From: an uncultured Leptolyngbyaceae cyanobacterium
GTDB lineage: Bacteria > Cyanobacteriota > Cyanobacteriia > Leptolyngbyales > Leptolyngbyaceae
Reading direction: 5' to 3'
Assembly (NCBI GenBank): GCA_938023035.1
Contig: CALIDI010000026.1
Location: forward strand, 153,218 to 217,217
Length of the DNA: 64,000 bases
Part shown: positions 37,440 to 47,456 of the stretch, piece after piece
Position numbering within the stretch: position 1 is the stretch's first letter
Layout of the letters: every line of letters begins with the position of its first letter
Notes under the pieces: model-generated
Database searches by the model: none
The model's input: only the letters and a program-made list of their open reading frames with translations
What the model was told of the DNA's origin: nothing
Program-made: the position numbers and the translations under genes

Positions 37440-38813
37440 TTAAAGCCTAGACTGAACAGCCCGGCGAATTTCCTCCATGCGTACCGTTCTGCCCTCGGCA
37501 GAACCAGGACACTCGGTACTAACGCGATCGCGATGGCCCAGAATGAGGGGTAAATTGCGCGTACCAAAGGTTGTCGGAGTGGGTACTGGATTGACCACAT
37601 TGCGAAAGCCATAACGCCGACATAGCTGGGTGCAAAGAGCGACGGCTGATTGGTACTGTTGCTCACTAATGGTGGCACTTGTAAACAGGCCATCAAAGGC
37701 GACTCCCAGGCCATCGTTAATCTGGTCATGGGCACCACGTCGCTGCTCATCGCGAGCCGCAAACACTCGCCCACTGGGCATAATGATGAAATGGTAGCCA
37801 ATATCGCTCCAACCATTGCCTGCGACATGGCTATTGTAAATCAGGCGCATCCGCTCGGCCTCCTGGGCCTGGGTAGCATTAATCGGAGGAGCGCCTCTCA
37901 AGGCGGTATGATGCAAGGTCAATCGCTGTGGTTGTAGAGTCGGCAAGGTGACTGGGGTGGGGATGTTTGTCCAACTGCTGCGAGGTAGCACCACCAGCTC
38001 ATTACTAGGAGGCGATTTAATATCAATCGTAATTTGAGCACGGTCTTGCTCAGAGCCGATAATCTCAATCAGCCGCTTTCCCACCGAACGGAGTAGCACG
38101 GCGCTCTCCCACCGCCCATCTCGCACCCTAGGACGGGCCAGTTCATAAAGCTGGTCGGCTCGCACCACGAGCTGATCTCCATCACGATAATCGATGGCCG
38201 TTCCCTTTAGAAGAAACGCTCGATCAGCGAGAGCTTCTTGGGGAGGATTGGTAAAGCTCAGTCGAGGCGGGCGGGGGGGCCTAGGCGGAGCAGCCACTAC
38301 TGGAAGCATGATTTCAGCCCGGTCTTGCCCTGCTCCAATGAGCTCAATTCGGCGATTGCCTGCCTGAGTAAAGGAGACTGCGGCTTGCCAGGTTCCCAAC
38401 TGTACTTGGGGACGAGCTAAGTCGTAGAGGCCATCGGCCCGCAACAATAACTGGGTGCCATCGGAGTAGCCATTTGCCGCCCCTTGCAAAATGACTGTTT
38501 GCCCGGTTTGCACCTGTTGGGGTGGGTTTGTAAAGGAAACCCAACGCTGCACTGGGGTATCAACCACCCGTACGGTTATTTCTGCGCTGGCGTCGTCTAC
38601 TTCAATCCGCAGGCGACGATTACCGGATTGGGTGAATAAAAAACTGACTCCCCACTCACCACTGGCAGCAATAATCGGCCCTCTAGTGCGATAGGTATTG
38701 TCAACAACTAAGGTTAGCGCTTTGCCGATATGCTCTGCCGATGCCACTCCGGCGATCGCAAACTGTTGACGGACTTGAATCGGAGCACTTGGGGCCTGAG
38801 TAATCTTGATCAT
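37440..38813 (-). CDS. N-acetylmuramoyl-L-alanine amidase (PGRP/Amidase_2) with three Ig-like repeats
   Basis: A 457-residue peptidoglycan amidase. The catalytic domain (about 290-457) has the zinc ligands H301 or H302 in LTLHHTALRG, H427 in LILGHRDRVS and C435 in TECPGS, plus NGWSDIGYHFIIMPSGRVFA and GAHDQINDGLGVAFDG. The N-terminal 270 residues hold three similar beta-rich repeats (WGVSFLFTQSGNRRLRIEV, WQAAVSFTQAGNRRIELIG, WESAVLLRSVGKRLIEIIG), the later two each preceded by SFTNPPQ, joined by a PPRPPRPP linker. No signal peptide is visible, so how it reaches the wall is unclear. Confidence 0.9.
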   Translation of the reverse strand: MIKITQAPSAPIQVRQQFAIAGVASAEHIGKALTLVVDNTYRTRGPIIAASGEWGVSFLFTQSGNRRLRIEVDDASAEITVRVVDTPVQRWVSFTNPPQQVQTGQTVILQGAANGYSDGTQLLLRADGLYDLARPQVQLGTWQAAVSFTQAGNRRIELIGAGQDRAEIMLPVVAAPPRPPRPPRLSFTNPPQEALADRAFLLKGTAIDYRDGDQLVVRADQLYELARPRVRDGRWESAVLLRSVGKRLIEIIGSEQDRAQITIDIKSPPSNELVVLPRSSWTNIPTPVTLPTLQPQRLTLHHTALRGAPPINATQAQEAERMRLIYNSHVAGNGWSDIGYHFIIMPSGRVFAARDEQRRGAHDQINDGLGVAFDGLFTSATISEQQYQSAVALCTQLCRRYGFRNVVNPVPTPTTFGTRNLPLILGHRDRVSTECPGSAEGRTVRMEEIRRAVQSRL

Positions 38814-38986
38814 AGATGCAATTCAACCTTGTTGCAGAGCATTCCTTCCAGACCATTCTGATCTGGGTTTGGCAACTTGACACAAGAGATTTAACAAGAG
38901 TTTTGGATTTTGCATCGATACTCAGATCCATTCAGCTCTGGAGTACTATCCTCCAAGGCTGAGCTAGATGCTTTAGCCAACGGCAG

Positions 38987-39340
38987 CTACAGATTTCGAG
39001 CCTGCCGCAGCGCCTCTTTGTACCAAAAGTCAAAAACAAGAAGTGTCCAGAGAAAATATACCAGAAAGGCCAATCCCCATTTGACTGCTAATCCCCAGTT
39101 AGACCCCAACCGCGACACTAGCTGAAACCCGATCAAATACCCCCAGAGTAGGCCAAAGCCGTAGCAAAAACTCATCAAGTAGGCGATGACAAGCCCTCCA
39201 AGTTCCAAACTGCCTGGAATGGTTCGATTGAACACCCGCAGGTAAAACTCAGTGAGTTGGATTCCTGGCCAGGGGGGGACAAAGGTAGAAACGATCGCCC
39301 AGCCAAAGGTGATAGCGACAACGAGCAAGATTTCTCTCAT
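38987..39340 (-). CDS. Small membrane protein of unknown function
   Basis: A 117-residue protein with three or four hydrophobic segments (ILLVVAITFGWAIVSTF, LGGLVIAYLMSFCYGFGLLWG, WGLAFLVYFLWTLLVFDFW). The ATG at 39340 is supported by GAGG five bases upstream; a TTG at 39358 extends the frame without a ribosome site. I do not recognise a family. It is likely a real gene because of the coherent membrane topology. It lies upstream of the amidase on the same strand. Confidence 0.65.
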   Translation of the reverse strand: MREILLVVAITFGWAIVSTFVPPWPGIQLTEFYLRVFNRTIPGSLELGGLVIAYLMSFCYGFGLLWGYLIGFQLVSRLGSNWGLAVKWGLAFLVYFLWTLLVFDFWYKEALRQARNL

Positions 39341-39629
39341 GCGATCCTCGGCATTCAATATCAGGTCTGATCAGGTCTGAACCTGTAGCAATACAAATCA
39401 GGGGTAGGATGAGCGATGGGGGCTTACCTCTGGCTGGGGTCTCTTCCCTATCACCCTCCGCAGCGTTCATGTCCCACCATACCTGAGGATTTGCAACTAA
39501 GTAACGTCTCTTCTCATCGGATGTGTCAGGCGATAACCATCACGCATCACCGGTATGTTATTTTCGTGCGGTTCGCTTAACACACTTAGCTAAGTGTTAT
39601 AAATACAGGCTAATGATCAAAAACCATTA

Positions 39630-39674
39630 AAAAAACCTGGCTTTTTTGGTATTGTCAACCAACAAAAACCAGGT
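39630..39674 (-). terminator. Rho-independent terminator after thiC
   Basis: On the minus strand CCTGGTTTTTGTTGG pairs imperfectly with CCAAAAAAGCCAGG and is followed by TTTTTTT. It begins about 28 bases beyond the thiC stop. Confidence 0.8.
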
Positions 39675-39700
39675 CGATGCATTGGCTGAGCCTAGAGAGG

Positions 39701-41185
<1,485 letters not shown>

Positions 41186-41452
41186 TGAGATTCTATCACT
41201 TTGGCTTGGCCGTGGCAGGGGAAACGCCAAAAAGTTATGGGATGCACACCTAGCAGCGTACAGAATTTCGCTACTGGTTCGCTGATGGTGCCGTTAACAC
41301 TCTAGTAAGGGGAGAAAACGTTTTTTTACAAATTCAGCGTCGATCGCCGGGAGTGAGCGCAAAATAATTACTTTAACAACGAGTGGCTGAGCCTGGGTAT
41401 AGGCGCGATCGCCCGGTTGCACAGGGTACAGACTTGGGGCAGTATGGTCGGT

Positions 41453-42769
41453 ATGAGGCATTTGATAAGTCAGGGCCGGCGATTTTGGCAGCATTGGTGG
41501 AAGTTTTTACTGCCTGGGCTGCTGCTGTTGGGAATAGTGACCCTGGCCGTTGCAAATTCTCAAGCACCCGTGACACTGCGGGTGTTGATGACCGCTCCCG
41601 ATACGCCGCCCTGGCGCGAATACCTGGCCGAAGCCCTGAATACCCGACAGCATCGGATTCGGGTAGAAGTGGTAGAAGGCCCCAATTCTCCCAATTTGAT
41701 TGAAGATTTGTACACAACTGCCTTTTTGTTGGGAAACTCTCCCTACGACCTGGTCTATATGGATGTGACCTGGGCACCAAAGTTTGCGGCAGCGGGTTGG
41801 TTGAGAGATCTAACAGAGGATTTCTCAACACAGGATTTGGCTGGTTTCTCACCTCAGGATATGGAGGGTGGCAAATATAATGGCCGCTTGTATCGAGTAC
41901 CAGTGCGATCAGATACGGGGGTACTGTACTATCGACGGGATTTGTTAGAAGCGGCAGGTCTGTCACCCCCCCGTACCCTAGAGGAACTGGTGGCGATCGC
42001 CAAAAGCTTGCAACAGCGTGGAGATGTACGGTGGGGCTATCTCTGGCAAGGGCGACAGTATGAAGGCAGTACGGCCATGTTTGTGGAAATCATCCAGGGC
42101 TTTGACGGCTTTTGGATTGACCCCCAAACCTTGGAAGTGGGGCTAGATCAGCCAGAGGTGATTCGCGCTGTTGATTTTTTGCGCAGCACCATTGCGGAGG
42201 GCGTGTCGCCAGCGGGGGTGACCACCTATGTGGAAGAAGATACGCGCTTAATTTTTCAAAATGGCGATGCGGCTTTTTTGCGCAGTTGGCCCTACGTTTT
42301 TCCTTTAGCGAACCAGCCTGACTCAGCGATTCGGGGCAAGTTTGAGATGATGCCAATGGTCGGTTCTGAAACCAGTAGTCGCCGTGGTTCTTGTTTGGGG
42401 GGTTGGGGGCTGGGCATTGCGAAAACGTCGAAACATCCCCAAGAAGCGCTAGAGGCTATCCGGTTCTTAACCAAGGCAGCGGTGCAAAAACCCTACATTC
42501 TCAAGGCGGGCTATATGCCGAGTCAGCGATCGCTGTTTACTGACCCAGAGGTGGTGGCAAACTACGCCCATTACCCGACCCTAAAAGCTATTGCTGACCA
42601 GGCGGTACTGCGTCCCCCGATTGCCCAATATGCTCAGGCCACCGATATTTTGCAACGTTACCTAAGTGCGGCCCTCACCAACCAACTGACGGCGGAACAG
42701 GCAATGCAGGCAGCGGCCAGAGAAACCCGGTTGCTGCTGGATGCGGCCCGGCGGGGAGGTGCTTCATGA
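41453..42769 (+). CDS. Sugar ABC transporter substrate-binding protein
   Basis: A family-1 (maltose/trehalose-type) solute-binding protein of about 438 residues. The N-terminus has a positively charged stretch and a hydrophobic segment (FLLPGLLLLGIVTLAVANSQA), a signal peptide or anchor. The mature part has LRVLMTAPDTPPWREYL, YDLVYMDVTWAPKFAAAGWL, YRVPVRSDTGVLYYRRDLL and the C-terminal GYMPSQRSLF. Several ATGs are possible (41444, 41453); 41453 gives the cleanest signal sequence. It overlaps the permease gene by four bases (ATGA). The sugar is unknown; transporters of this type in cyanobacteria take up disaccharides or glucosylglycerol. Confidence 0.9.
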   Translation: MRHLISQGRRFWQHWWKFLLPGLLLLGIVTLAVANSQAPVTLRVLMTAPDTPPWREYLAEALNTRQHRIRVEVVEGPNSPNLIEDLYTTAFLLGNSPYDLVYMDVTWAPKFAAAGWLRDLTEDFSTQDLAGFSPQDMEGGKYNGRLYRVPVRSDTGVLYYRRDLLEAAGLSPPRTLEELVAIAKSLQQRGDVRWGYLWQGRQYEGSTAMFVEIIQGFDGFWIDPQTLEVGLDQPEVIRAVDFLRSTIAEGVSPAGVTTYVEEDTRLIFQNGDAAFLRSWPYVFPLANQPDSAIRGKFEMMPMVGSETSSRRGSCLGGWGLGIAKTSKHPQEALEAIRFLTKAAVQKPYILKAGYMPSQRSLFTDPEVVANYAHYPTLKAIADQAVLRPPIAQYAQATDILQRYLSAALTNQLTAEQAMQAAARETRLLLDAARRGGAS

Positions 42770-43680
42770 CGACTCGATCGCTGCAATCGCAGGAACAACA
42801 AACGGGCCTCTATCTGATCCTCCCGGCGATCGCGCTGCTGCTACTCGTATTTGCCTACCCCATCGTTCGAGCTATCTGGTTAGGGCTATTTGATCAAAAT
42901 CTGGGCACTGAGCTACAGCCCGTTTTTGCCGGGTTGAGCAACTATCGGCGCATTCTCGGCGATGGGCGCTTCTGGCAATCTTTCTGGGTGACCACCCGCT
43001 TTACTGTGCTATCGGTCGCGATTGAGCTGGTACTGGGAATCGCGATCGCCCTCGTGTTAAACCGCTCCTTCCCGGGACGGGATCTTGTACGCACGATTGC
43101 CATTTTGCCCTGGGCACTGCCTACAGCCCTGATTGGCCTCACCTGGACTTGGATTTTTAACGACCAATACGGAATTGCCAATGACCTATTGCTCAAGCTT
43201 GGGCTGGCAGAAACAGGGGTAAACTGGTTGGGAGAACCCTTCACGGCAACCGTCGCCATTCTTTTTGCCGATATTTGGAAAACTACTCCCTTTATCAGCA
43301 TCCTACTCCTGTCAGGGTTACAAGCGATTCCAACCGATCTCTACGAAGCCCATGCCCTCGAAGGAGCAACCCCGATCCAGAGCTTTTGGCAAATCACACT
43401 GCCCCTGCTGATTCCCCAAATAATTGTTGCCAGTCTATTTCGGGTGGCTCAAGCGTTTGGCATCTTTGATCTGATCCAGGTAATGACTGGCGGGGGGCCG
43501 GGCGGCTCCACTGAAATGGTCGCACTTTATATTTACGCGAATGCCATGCGCTACCTGGATTTTGGCTACGGTTCTGCCCTGGTGGTGGTCACATTTTTAT
43601 TACTGATTGTGGCTGTGGTGTTGAGCACCTGGCTGATTGGGCGATTTCGTCAAAGCCCCACCTTACCTCCAGAGGACTAG
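42766..43680 (+). CDS. Sugar ABC transporter permease (MalF type)
   Basis: A 304-residue permease with six hydrophobic segments and the EAA loop EAHALEGATPIQSFWQITLP, which contacts the ATPase. Also LYLILPAIALLLLVFAYPIV and VMTGGGPGGSTEMVALYIY are typical of the MalF-like subunit. Translationally coupled to the binding protein. The second (MalG-type) permease and the ATPase that usually follow are absent: the next gene is on the opposite strand. Confidence 0.93.
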   Translation: MTTRSLQSQEQQTGLYLILPAIALLLLVFAYPIVRAIWLGLFDQNLGTELQPVFAGLSNYRRILGDGRFWQSFWVTTRFTVLSVAIELVLGIAIALVLNRSFPGRDLVRTIAILPWALPTALIGLTWTWIFNDQYGIANDLLLKLGLAETGVNWLGEPFTATVAILFADIWKTTPFISILLLSGLQAIPTDLYEAHALEGATPIQSFWQITLPLLIPQIIVASLFRVAQAFGIFDLIQVMTGGGPGGSTEMVALYIYANAMRYLDFGYGSALVVVTFLLLIVAVVLSTWLIGRFRQSPTLPPED

Positions 43681-43730
43681 AGGTTTTCAGCTTTAATCGC
43701 GAATCTTCAGGCATTTAGGTTTTTTCTACT

Positions 43731-44543
43731 CTATTTTGACTGCACCTTACTAGGGTCAATGTTAATAAACGGTAAGGCACCGCCACCCCCAAGCACCGTC
43801 GGAAATTCCCCATTCCACTTGTCGATTGCCGCTTTTTGCAACAATTCCGGGGTCAGGGTTTCTCGTATAAGGCGTTGGGCTTCTGCCTGCCCCCTGGCTC
43901 GGTTGACTTGGGCTTCGGCTTCTTGCTCGGCTTCGCGGGCAATGTAAACCGCCCGTTGAGCGCGTTGCTCGGCAATTTGTTTTTCTTCGACGGCTTTAGA
44001 AAACTCAGTTGAAAAGGTCAGGTCAACCACGCTGGTATCCAGCACAATAATGCCGTACTTCTGTAAGCGATCGCCGAGGGCGACATCAAAATCTTGCTTG
44101 AGCTCATCGCGCTTGGTAATCGCCTCCTCAACCGTGCGGCGAGCCGCTGCAATTTTGAAAGACTCCTGGGTTTGGGGTGCAATAATTTTCGCCACAATAT
44201 TTTGTAAACTGCCCTGCTTACGGCGAATTTGAACAACTTGAGTTTCATCTAGCCGGAAGTTAATGGCAAAACTTGCGGTGAGCTGCTGCAAATCTTTAGT
44301 AGAACTCTGAGCAGGCACTTCAAATTTTTGAACAGTGACATCATAAATATCTACTGAGGAAACCAGCGGGGGCTTCAGGTGTAACCCTTCTAGCAATGCC
44401 CCATCTTGGGCTTTACCCAGAATACTTAAAACTCCTGCTTGTCCAGGGTTGATAATCACAAAAGAATTAAGGGCAAGAATGGCCAGTAAACCCACAAGAG
44501 GCAGAATCAGGCCCAGCCCCCACGATTGTGTTTGCCTATTCAC
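43731..44543 (-). CDS. Prohibitin family (SPFH/Band 7) membrane protein
   Basis: A 270-residue membrane-anchored scaffold protein. It has one N-terminal membrane helix (LGLILPLVGLLAILALNSFVII), the SPFH domain (INPGQAGVLSILGKAQDGAL, LHLKPPLVSSVDIYDVTVQK, TASFAINFRLDETQV), and a C-terminal coiled coil rich in Glu/Ala/Arg (EEKQIAEQRAQRAVYIAREA). The TPELLQKAAIDKWNGEFP end is typical of bacterial and organellar prohibitins. It is convergent with the sugar permease and divergent from the exoprotein gene. Confidence 0.92.
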   Translation of the reverse strand: MNRQTQSWGLGLILPLVGLLAILALNSFVIINPGQAGVLSILGKAQDGALLEGLHLKPPLVSSVDIYDVTVQKFEVPAQSSTKDLQQLTASFAINFRLDETQVVQIRRKQGSLQNIVAKIIAPQTQESFKIAAARRTVEEAITKRDELKQDFDVALGDRLQKYGIIVLDTSVVDLTFSTEFSKAVEEKQIAEQRAQRAVYIAREAEQEAEAQVNRARGQAEAQRLIRETLTPELLQKAAIDKWNGEFPTVLGGGGALPFINIDPSKVQSK

Positions 44544-44677
44544 AAGAACAACTCCATCATGACTCCTTAGCTACCATAGGTGATATTTGCAGTGATAGCC
44601 ATAACACTCTATTGCAAAGATTTGGGACAGGGGCAAAATCCCTGAATATACTGAGCAAATGTGTCATACGGCTTTCT

Positions 44678-46588
44678 ATGCGTCCACTCTTTTCCTCGGC
44701 TAGATTTGTGTCTTTGCTAGCCATGGTGGCGATCGCTCAACCGGGTCTGGCCCAGATTACGCCTGCCGCCGACGGCACAGGCACCTTGGTTAATTTGGTA
44801 GGCGGCCAGTTTACCATTACCGGGGGCACCACCAGCAGCACGAACCTGTTCCATAGTTTTCAACAGTTTGGGTTGACGGCAACGCAAACCGCTAACTTCA
44901 GCGTGAATCCAGCCATTCAAACGATTTTGGGGCGCGTTACGGGGGGAGATGCCTCTGTCATCAATGGTCTGATTCAGATAACGGGCAGCAATGCCAACCT
45001 GTACTTGATGAACCCAGCAGGGATTGTGTTTGGTAGCAGTGCCAGTCTGAATGTGCCAGCCACTTTTACCGCAACTACTGCGAATGGCATTGGTTTCAGT
45101 GGCGGTTGGTTCAGCGCCTCCGGTAGCAATAATTACCCCGCTCTAACGGGTGCACCTCAGCAACTCGCCTTTACGATGGAGCAGCCAGCGGCAATTGTTA
45201 ATCATGCCTCCCTGACCCTCGGAGTTGACCAAAAACTAGTTTTAGTAGGGGGGACGGTGGCCAATCCAGGAGCGATCGGGGATTTTGGGATGCGCTTTGG
45301 CTCGGGTAAAGTTTTGCTCACAGCCATACCAGGAAGCCGCCTAGTGCGGGTGAATCTGACCGATAGCCCCCTCAGCCTAGAGATTGAACCAACGACTGGG
45401 GCGACCAGTTTGCCCAACGCATGGGAGTTGCCGATTCTATCTCTGCCTACTTTGCTGACGGGTGGCGGGGCAGGTAACGCTAATGGCCTCACGGTCGATG
45501 GCAGCGGGCAAGTAGCGCTCACCGGTTCGGGCGTATCGATTACGCCAGGAGATATCGTGACCCAGGATCTGGTCGCGAATGGTGTCACCCTGGCGGCGGC
45601 TGGCAGCGTCAAGACTGGCCATATCCTTACATCCAATGACTTTATTTCTGGAGTGCGAATCTCGGCGACCACCGGAGACGTGATTGTCAACTCAATTGAT
45701 AGCGGCACTTTAGGAATTGATATTTTTGCGGCGGGGCAGTTTCAAGCCAGGGGAACGGTTACTTTTTCTGGTTACTCCACTGGTATGAATCGCTATATCG
45801 ATTTCGATCCTCAATTGCTTCCCTTTCTGGTCAGCAAAACTGGTGCGACTGCTGCGGAGTTGGAGGCGGTGATTCGAGCATCCAATCCTTTTGCCGTTAG
45901 GGTTAAGAGTGAGGTGCCGGTGAGTGTGCGTTCAGTGGTGGGTGAAATTCGGATTCGCTTTGGTGGGGGTACCGGCAGCCCAATAACGCTCTCCGATGGG
46001 GTCACCCTTCAGGGTGAGTCACCGTTTGTCCTTGGCCCCAGGGTGACGGCCAGTAGTGGCGATCGCTATTTACCCTTTGACCCAACGGACACCTTTGCCA
46101 CCTTTGCCACCACTCCCTTCAGCTTGCGCATTCATGAAACCTATGGCTTGGCAACTCTAACAGTGGCTGGCAGCGGTACCGTTGGAGCCATTAGCCGCAC
46201 GGTTGTCACTGATGGTAGCTTCGTTGTCTCCATTCAAGACCGAGTGTTTAATCCAGTGATTCCTGGGGTCGGTGGGAGAACTCCCGGCGGTGGGGGCAGC
46301 AATCCCAGCGGTTCCCCGGGTGGCGAAACACCCAGTGGTCGCTCCGGCAGCGGGATAGAAACCAGTGCCGCCCAAACGATTGAGCGCCAACTCACCCAGG
46401 GCGATCGCCCCACCCCCTGCGAGACGACTGGTTCTACTGGAGGCCGAACGCGATCGCCCCAAATCCCCCTGGAGCAATTGAATCAGCCGTTGACAGCCAC
46501 CACTGCTACCCCCTGTGCCAACCCTGACGACAGCGAAATTCTGAAGATTCTAGAAATTAGCCCCCCATTACAGCAGTTGCATTGGTGA
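44678..46588 (+). CDS. Two-partner-secretion exoprotein (filamentous hemagglutinin N-terminal domain)
   Basis: A 636-residue secreted protein. ATG 44678 gives a signal peptide ending at about GLAQ (MRPLFSSARFVSLLAMVAIA). The TPS domain follows: LFHSFQQFGLTATQTANFSV, ILGRVTGGDASVINGLIQIT and NLYLMNPAGIVFGSSASLNV, with the NxxG and NPAGI motifs that a TpsB/Omp85 transporter recognises. The centre is beta-helical and short compared with adhesins. The C-terminus is a Gly/Ser/Pro-rich tail with two PC motifs. No TpsB partner is in the window. The frame extends 50 codons upstream without a plausible start. Confidence 0.9.
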   Translation: MRPLFSSARFVSLLAMVAIAQPGLAQITPAADGTGTLVNLVGGQFTITGGTTSSTNLFHSFQQFGLTATQTANFSVNPAIQTILGRVTGGDASVINGLIQITGSNANLYLMNPAGIVFGSSASLNVPATFTATTANGIGFSGGWFSASGSNNYPALTGAPQQLAFTMEQPAAIVNHASLTLGVDQKLVLVGGTVANPGAIGDFGMRFGSGKVLLTAIPGSRLVRVNLTDSPLSLEIEPTTGATSLPNAWELPILSLPTLLTGGGAGNANGLTVDGSGQVALTGSGVSITPGDIVTQDLVANGVTLAAAGSVKTGHILTSNDFISGVRISATTGDVIVNSIDSGTLGIDIFAAGQFQARGTVTFSGYSTGMNRYIDFDPQLLPFLVSKTGATAAELEAVIRASNPFAVRVKSEVPVSVRSVVGEIRIRFGGGTGSPITLSDGVTLQGESPFVLGPRVTASSGDRYLPFDPTDTFATFATTPFSLRIHETYGLATLTVAGSGTVGAISRTVVTDGSFVVSIQDRVFNPVIPGVGGRTPGGGGSNPSGSPGGETPSGRSGSGIETSAAQTIERQLTQGDRPTPCETTGSTGGRTRSPQIPLEQLNQPLTATTATPCANPDDSEILKILEISPPLQQLHW

Positions 46589-46713
46589 TTAGACGGGTCT
46601 AACCCGATGCTGCAACAATAGCATTAGCCAAAACAGCCAGGACATCGGTACCGTTGACGCACGCAGAGCGATACAATGCCTGATGGTTTGTGTATTTCAA
46701 GGAAACAAGACCT

Positions 46714-47151
46714 ATGCCTCTTTCCGTTGGTGATACAGCTCCAGACTTCACTGTTAAAGATACAAATGGCAACACGGTCCGCCTTTCTGACTACGCTGGC
46801 AAGCCCGTTGTGCTCTACTTCTACCCAAAAGATGACACACCCGGCTGCACAAAAGAAGCCTGTAGTTTTCGCGATAACTACCAGCAATATCTGAGTAAGG
46901 GCATCACTGTATTGGGGGTCAGCATGGATAGTGAAACCTCCCATCAAGCGTTTACCGAAAAATTTAACCTACCCTTTCCGCTGCTGGCAGATCAGGATGG
47001 TGTCCTGACCCGAGCCTACGATGTGGATGGGGGTGGCTACTCTAAGCGGGTCACCTACGTGATTGGGGGAGATGGCAAAATCACCCATGTTTACACCACG
47101 GTTAAGACAGATACCCATGCCACCGATATCCTGACAGACATCGGGGCCTAG
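46714..47151 (+). CDS. Peroxiredoxin, BCP/PrxQ type
   Basis: A 145-residue thiol peroxidase that removes peroxides with electrons from thioredoxin. The peroxidatic cysteine C45 and resolving cysteine C50 are in DTPGCTKEACSFRDNY, the five-residue spacing of the atypical 2-Cys PrxQ class. Other markers are VVLYFYPKDDTPG and GVSMDSETSHQAFTEKFNLP. ATG 46714 begins the conserved MPLSVGDTAPDF; the frame runs eight codons further upstream. A Family A repeat begins at the base after its stop codon. Confidence 0.95.
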   Translation: MPLSVGDTAPDFTVKDTNGNTVRLSDYAGKPVVLYFYPKDDTPGCTKEACSFRDNYQQYLSKGITVLGVSMDSETSHQAFTEKFNLPFPLLADQDGVLTRAYDVDGGGYSKRVTYVIGGDGKITHVYTTVKTDTHATDILTDIGA

Positions 47152-47326
47152 TACAGCAAGGCAGAAATTTCTGGACTAGCCTCAGCCACCCGCATCCCCT
47201 TTTCTTGAATGCCTGTTAGAGCCATGCCCCTACTCTCATCGAGGCAGTAGGGAAAGTCGAAGTCCCTCTCCTGCTTTGGGAGAGGGGTAGGAGTGAGGGG
47301 GTAGCCAGACGGATGCCTTCGTCTAC
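47152..47326 (+). repeat. Family A interspersed repeat, copy 3
   Basis: The best-preserved plus-strand copy. It starts TACAGCAAGGCAGAAATTTC, continues through TCAGCCACCCGCATCCCC, a GGCAGTAGGGAAAGTCGAAG segment and the hairpin CCCTCTCC-TGCTTTG-GGAGAGGG, and ends GACGGATGCCTTCGTCTAC. It starts one base after the peroxiredoxin stop codon and points the same way. Confidence 0.85.
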
Positions 47327-47456
47327 CCGGTCACTCTTCGACATCTGTATAATCACAAGGCTCAGTAGAATAGGGAAACCAATGGGGCAGTGTTCTCGCG
47401 CTGCCCCCGGTTTTCCGGTTTTATCTTTTATCAGGGATATTCAGCAAGGAGCGCGG

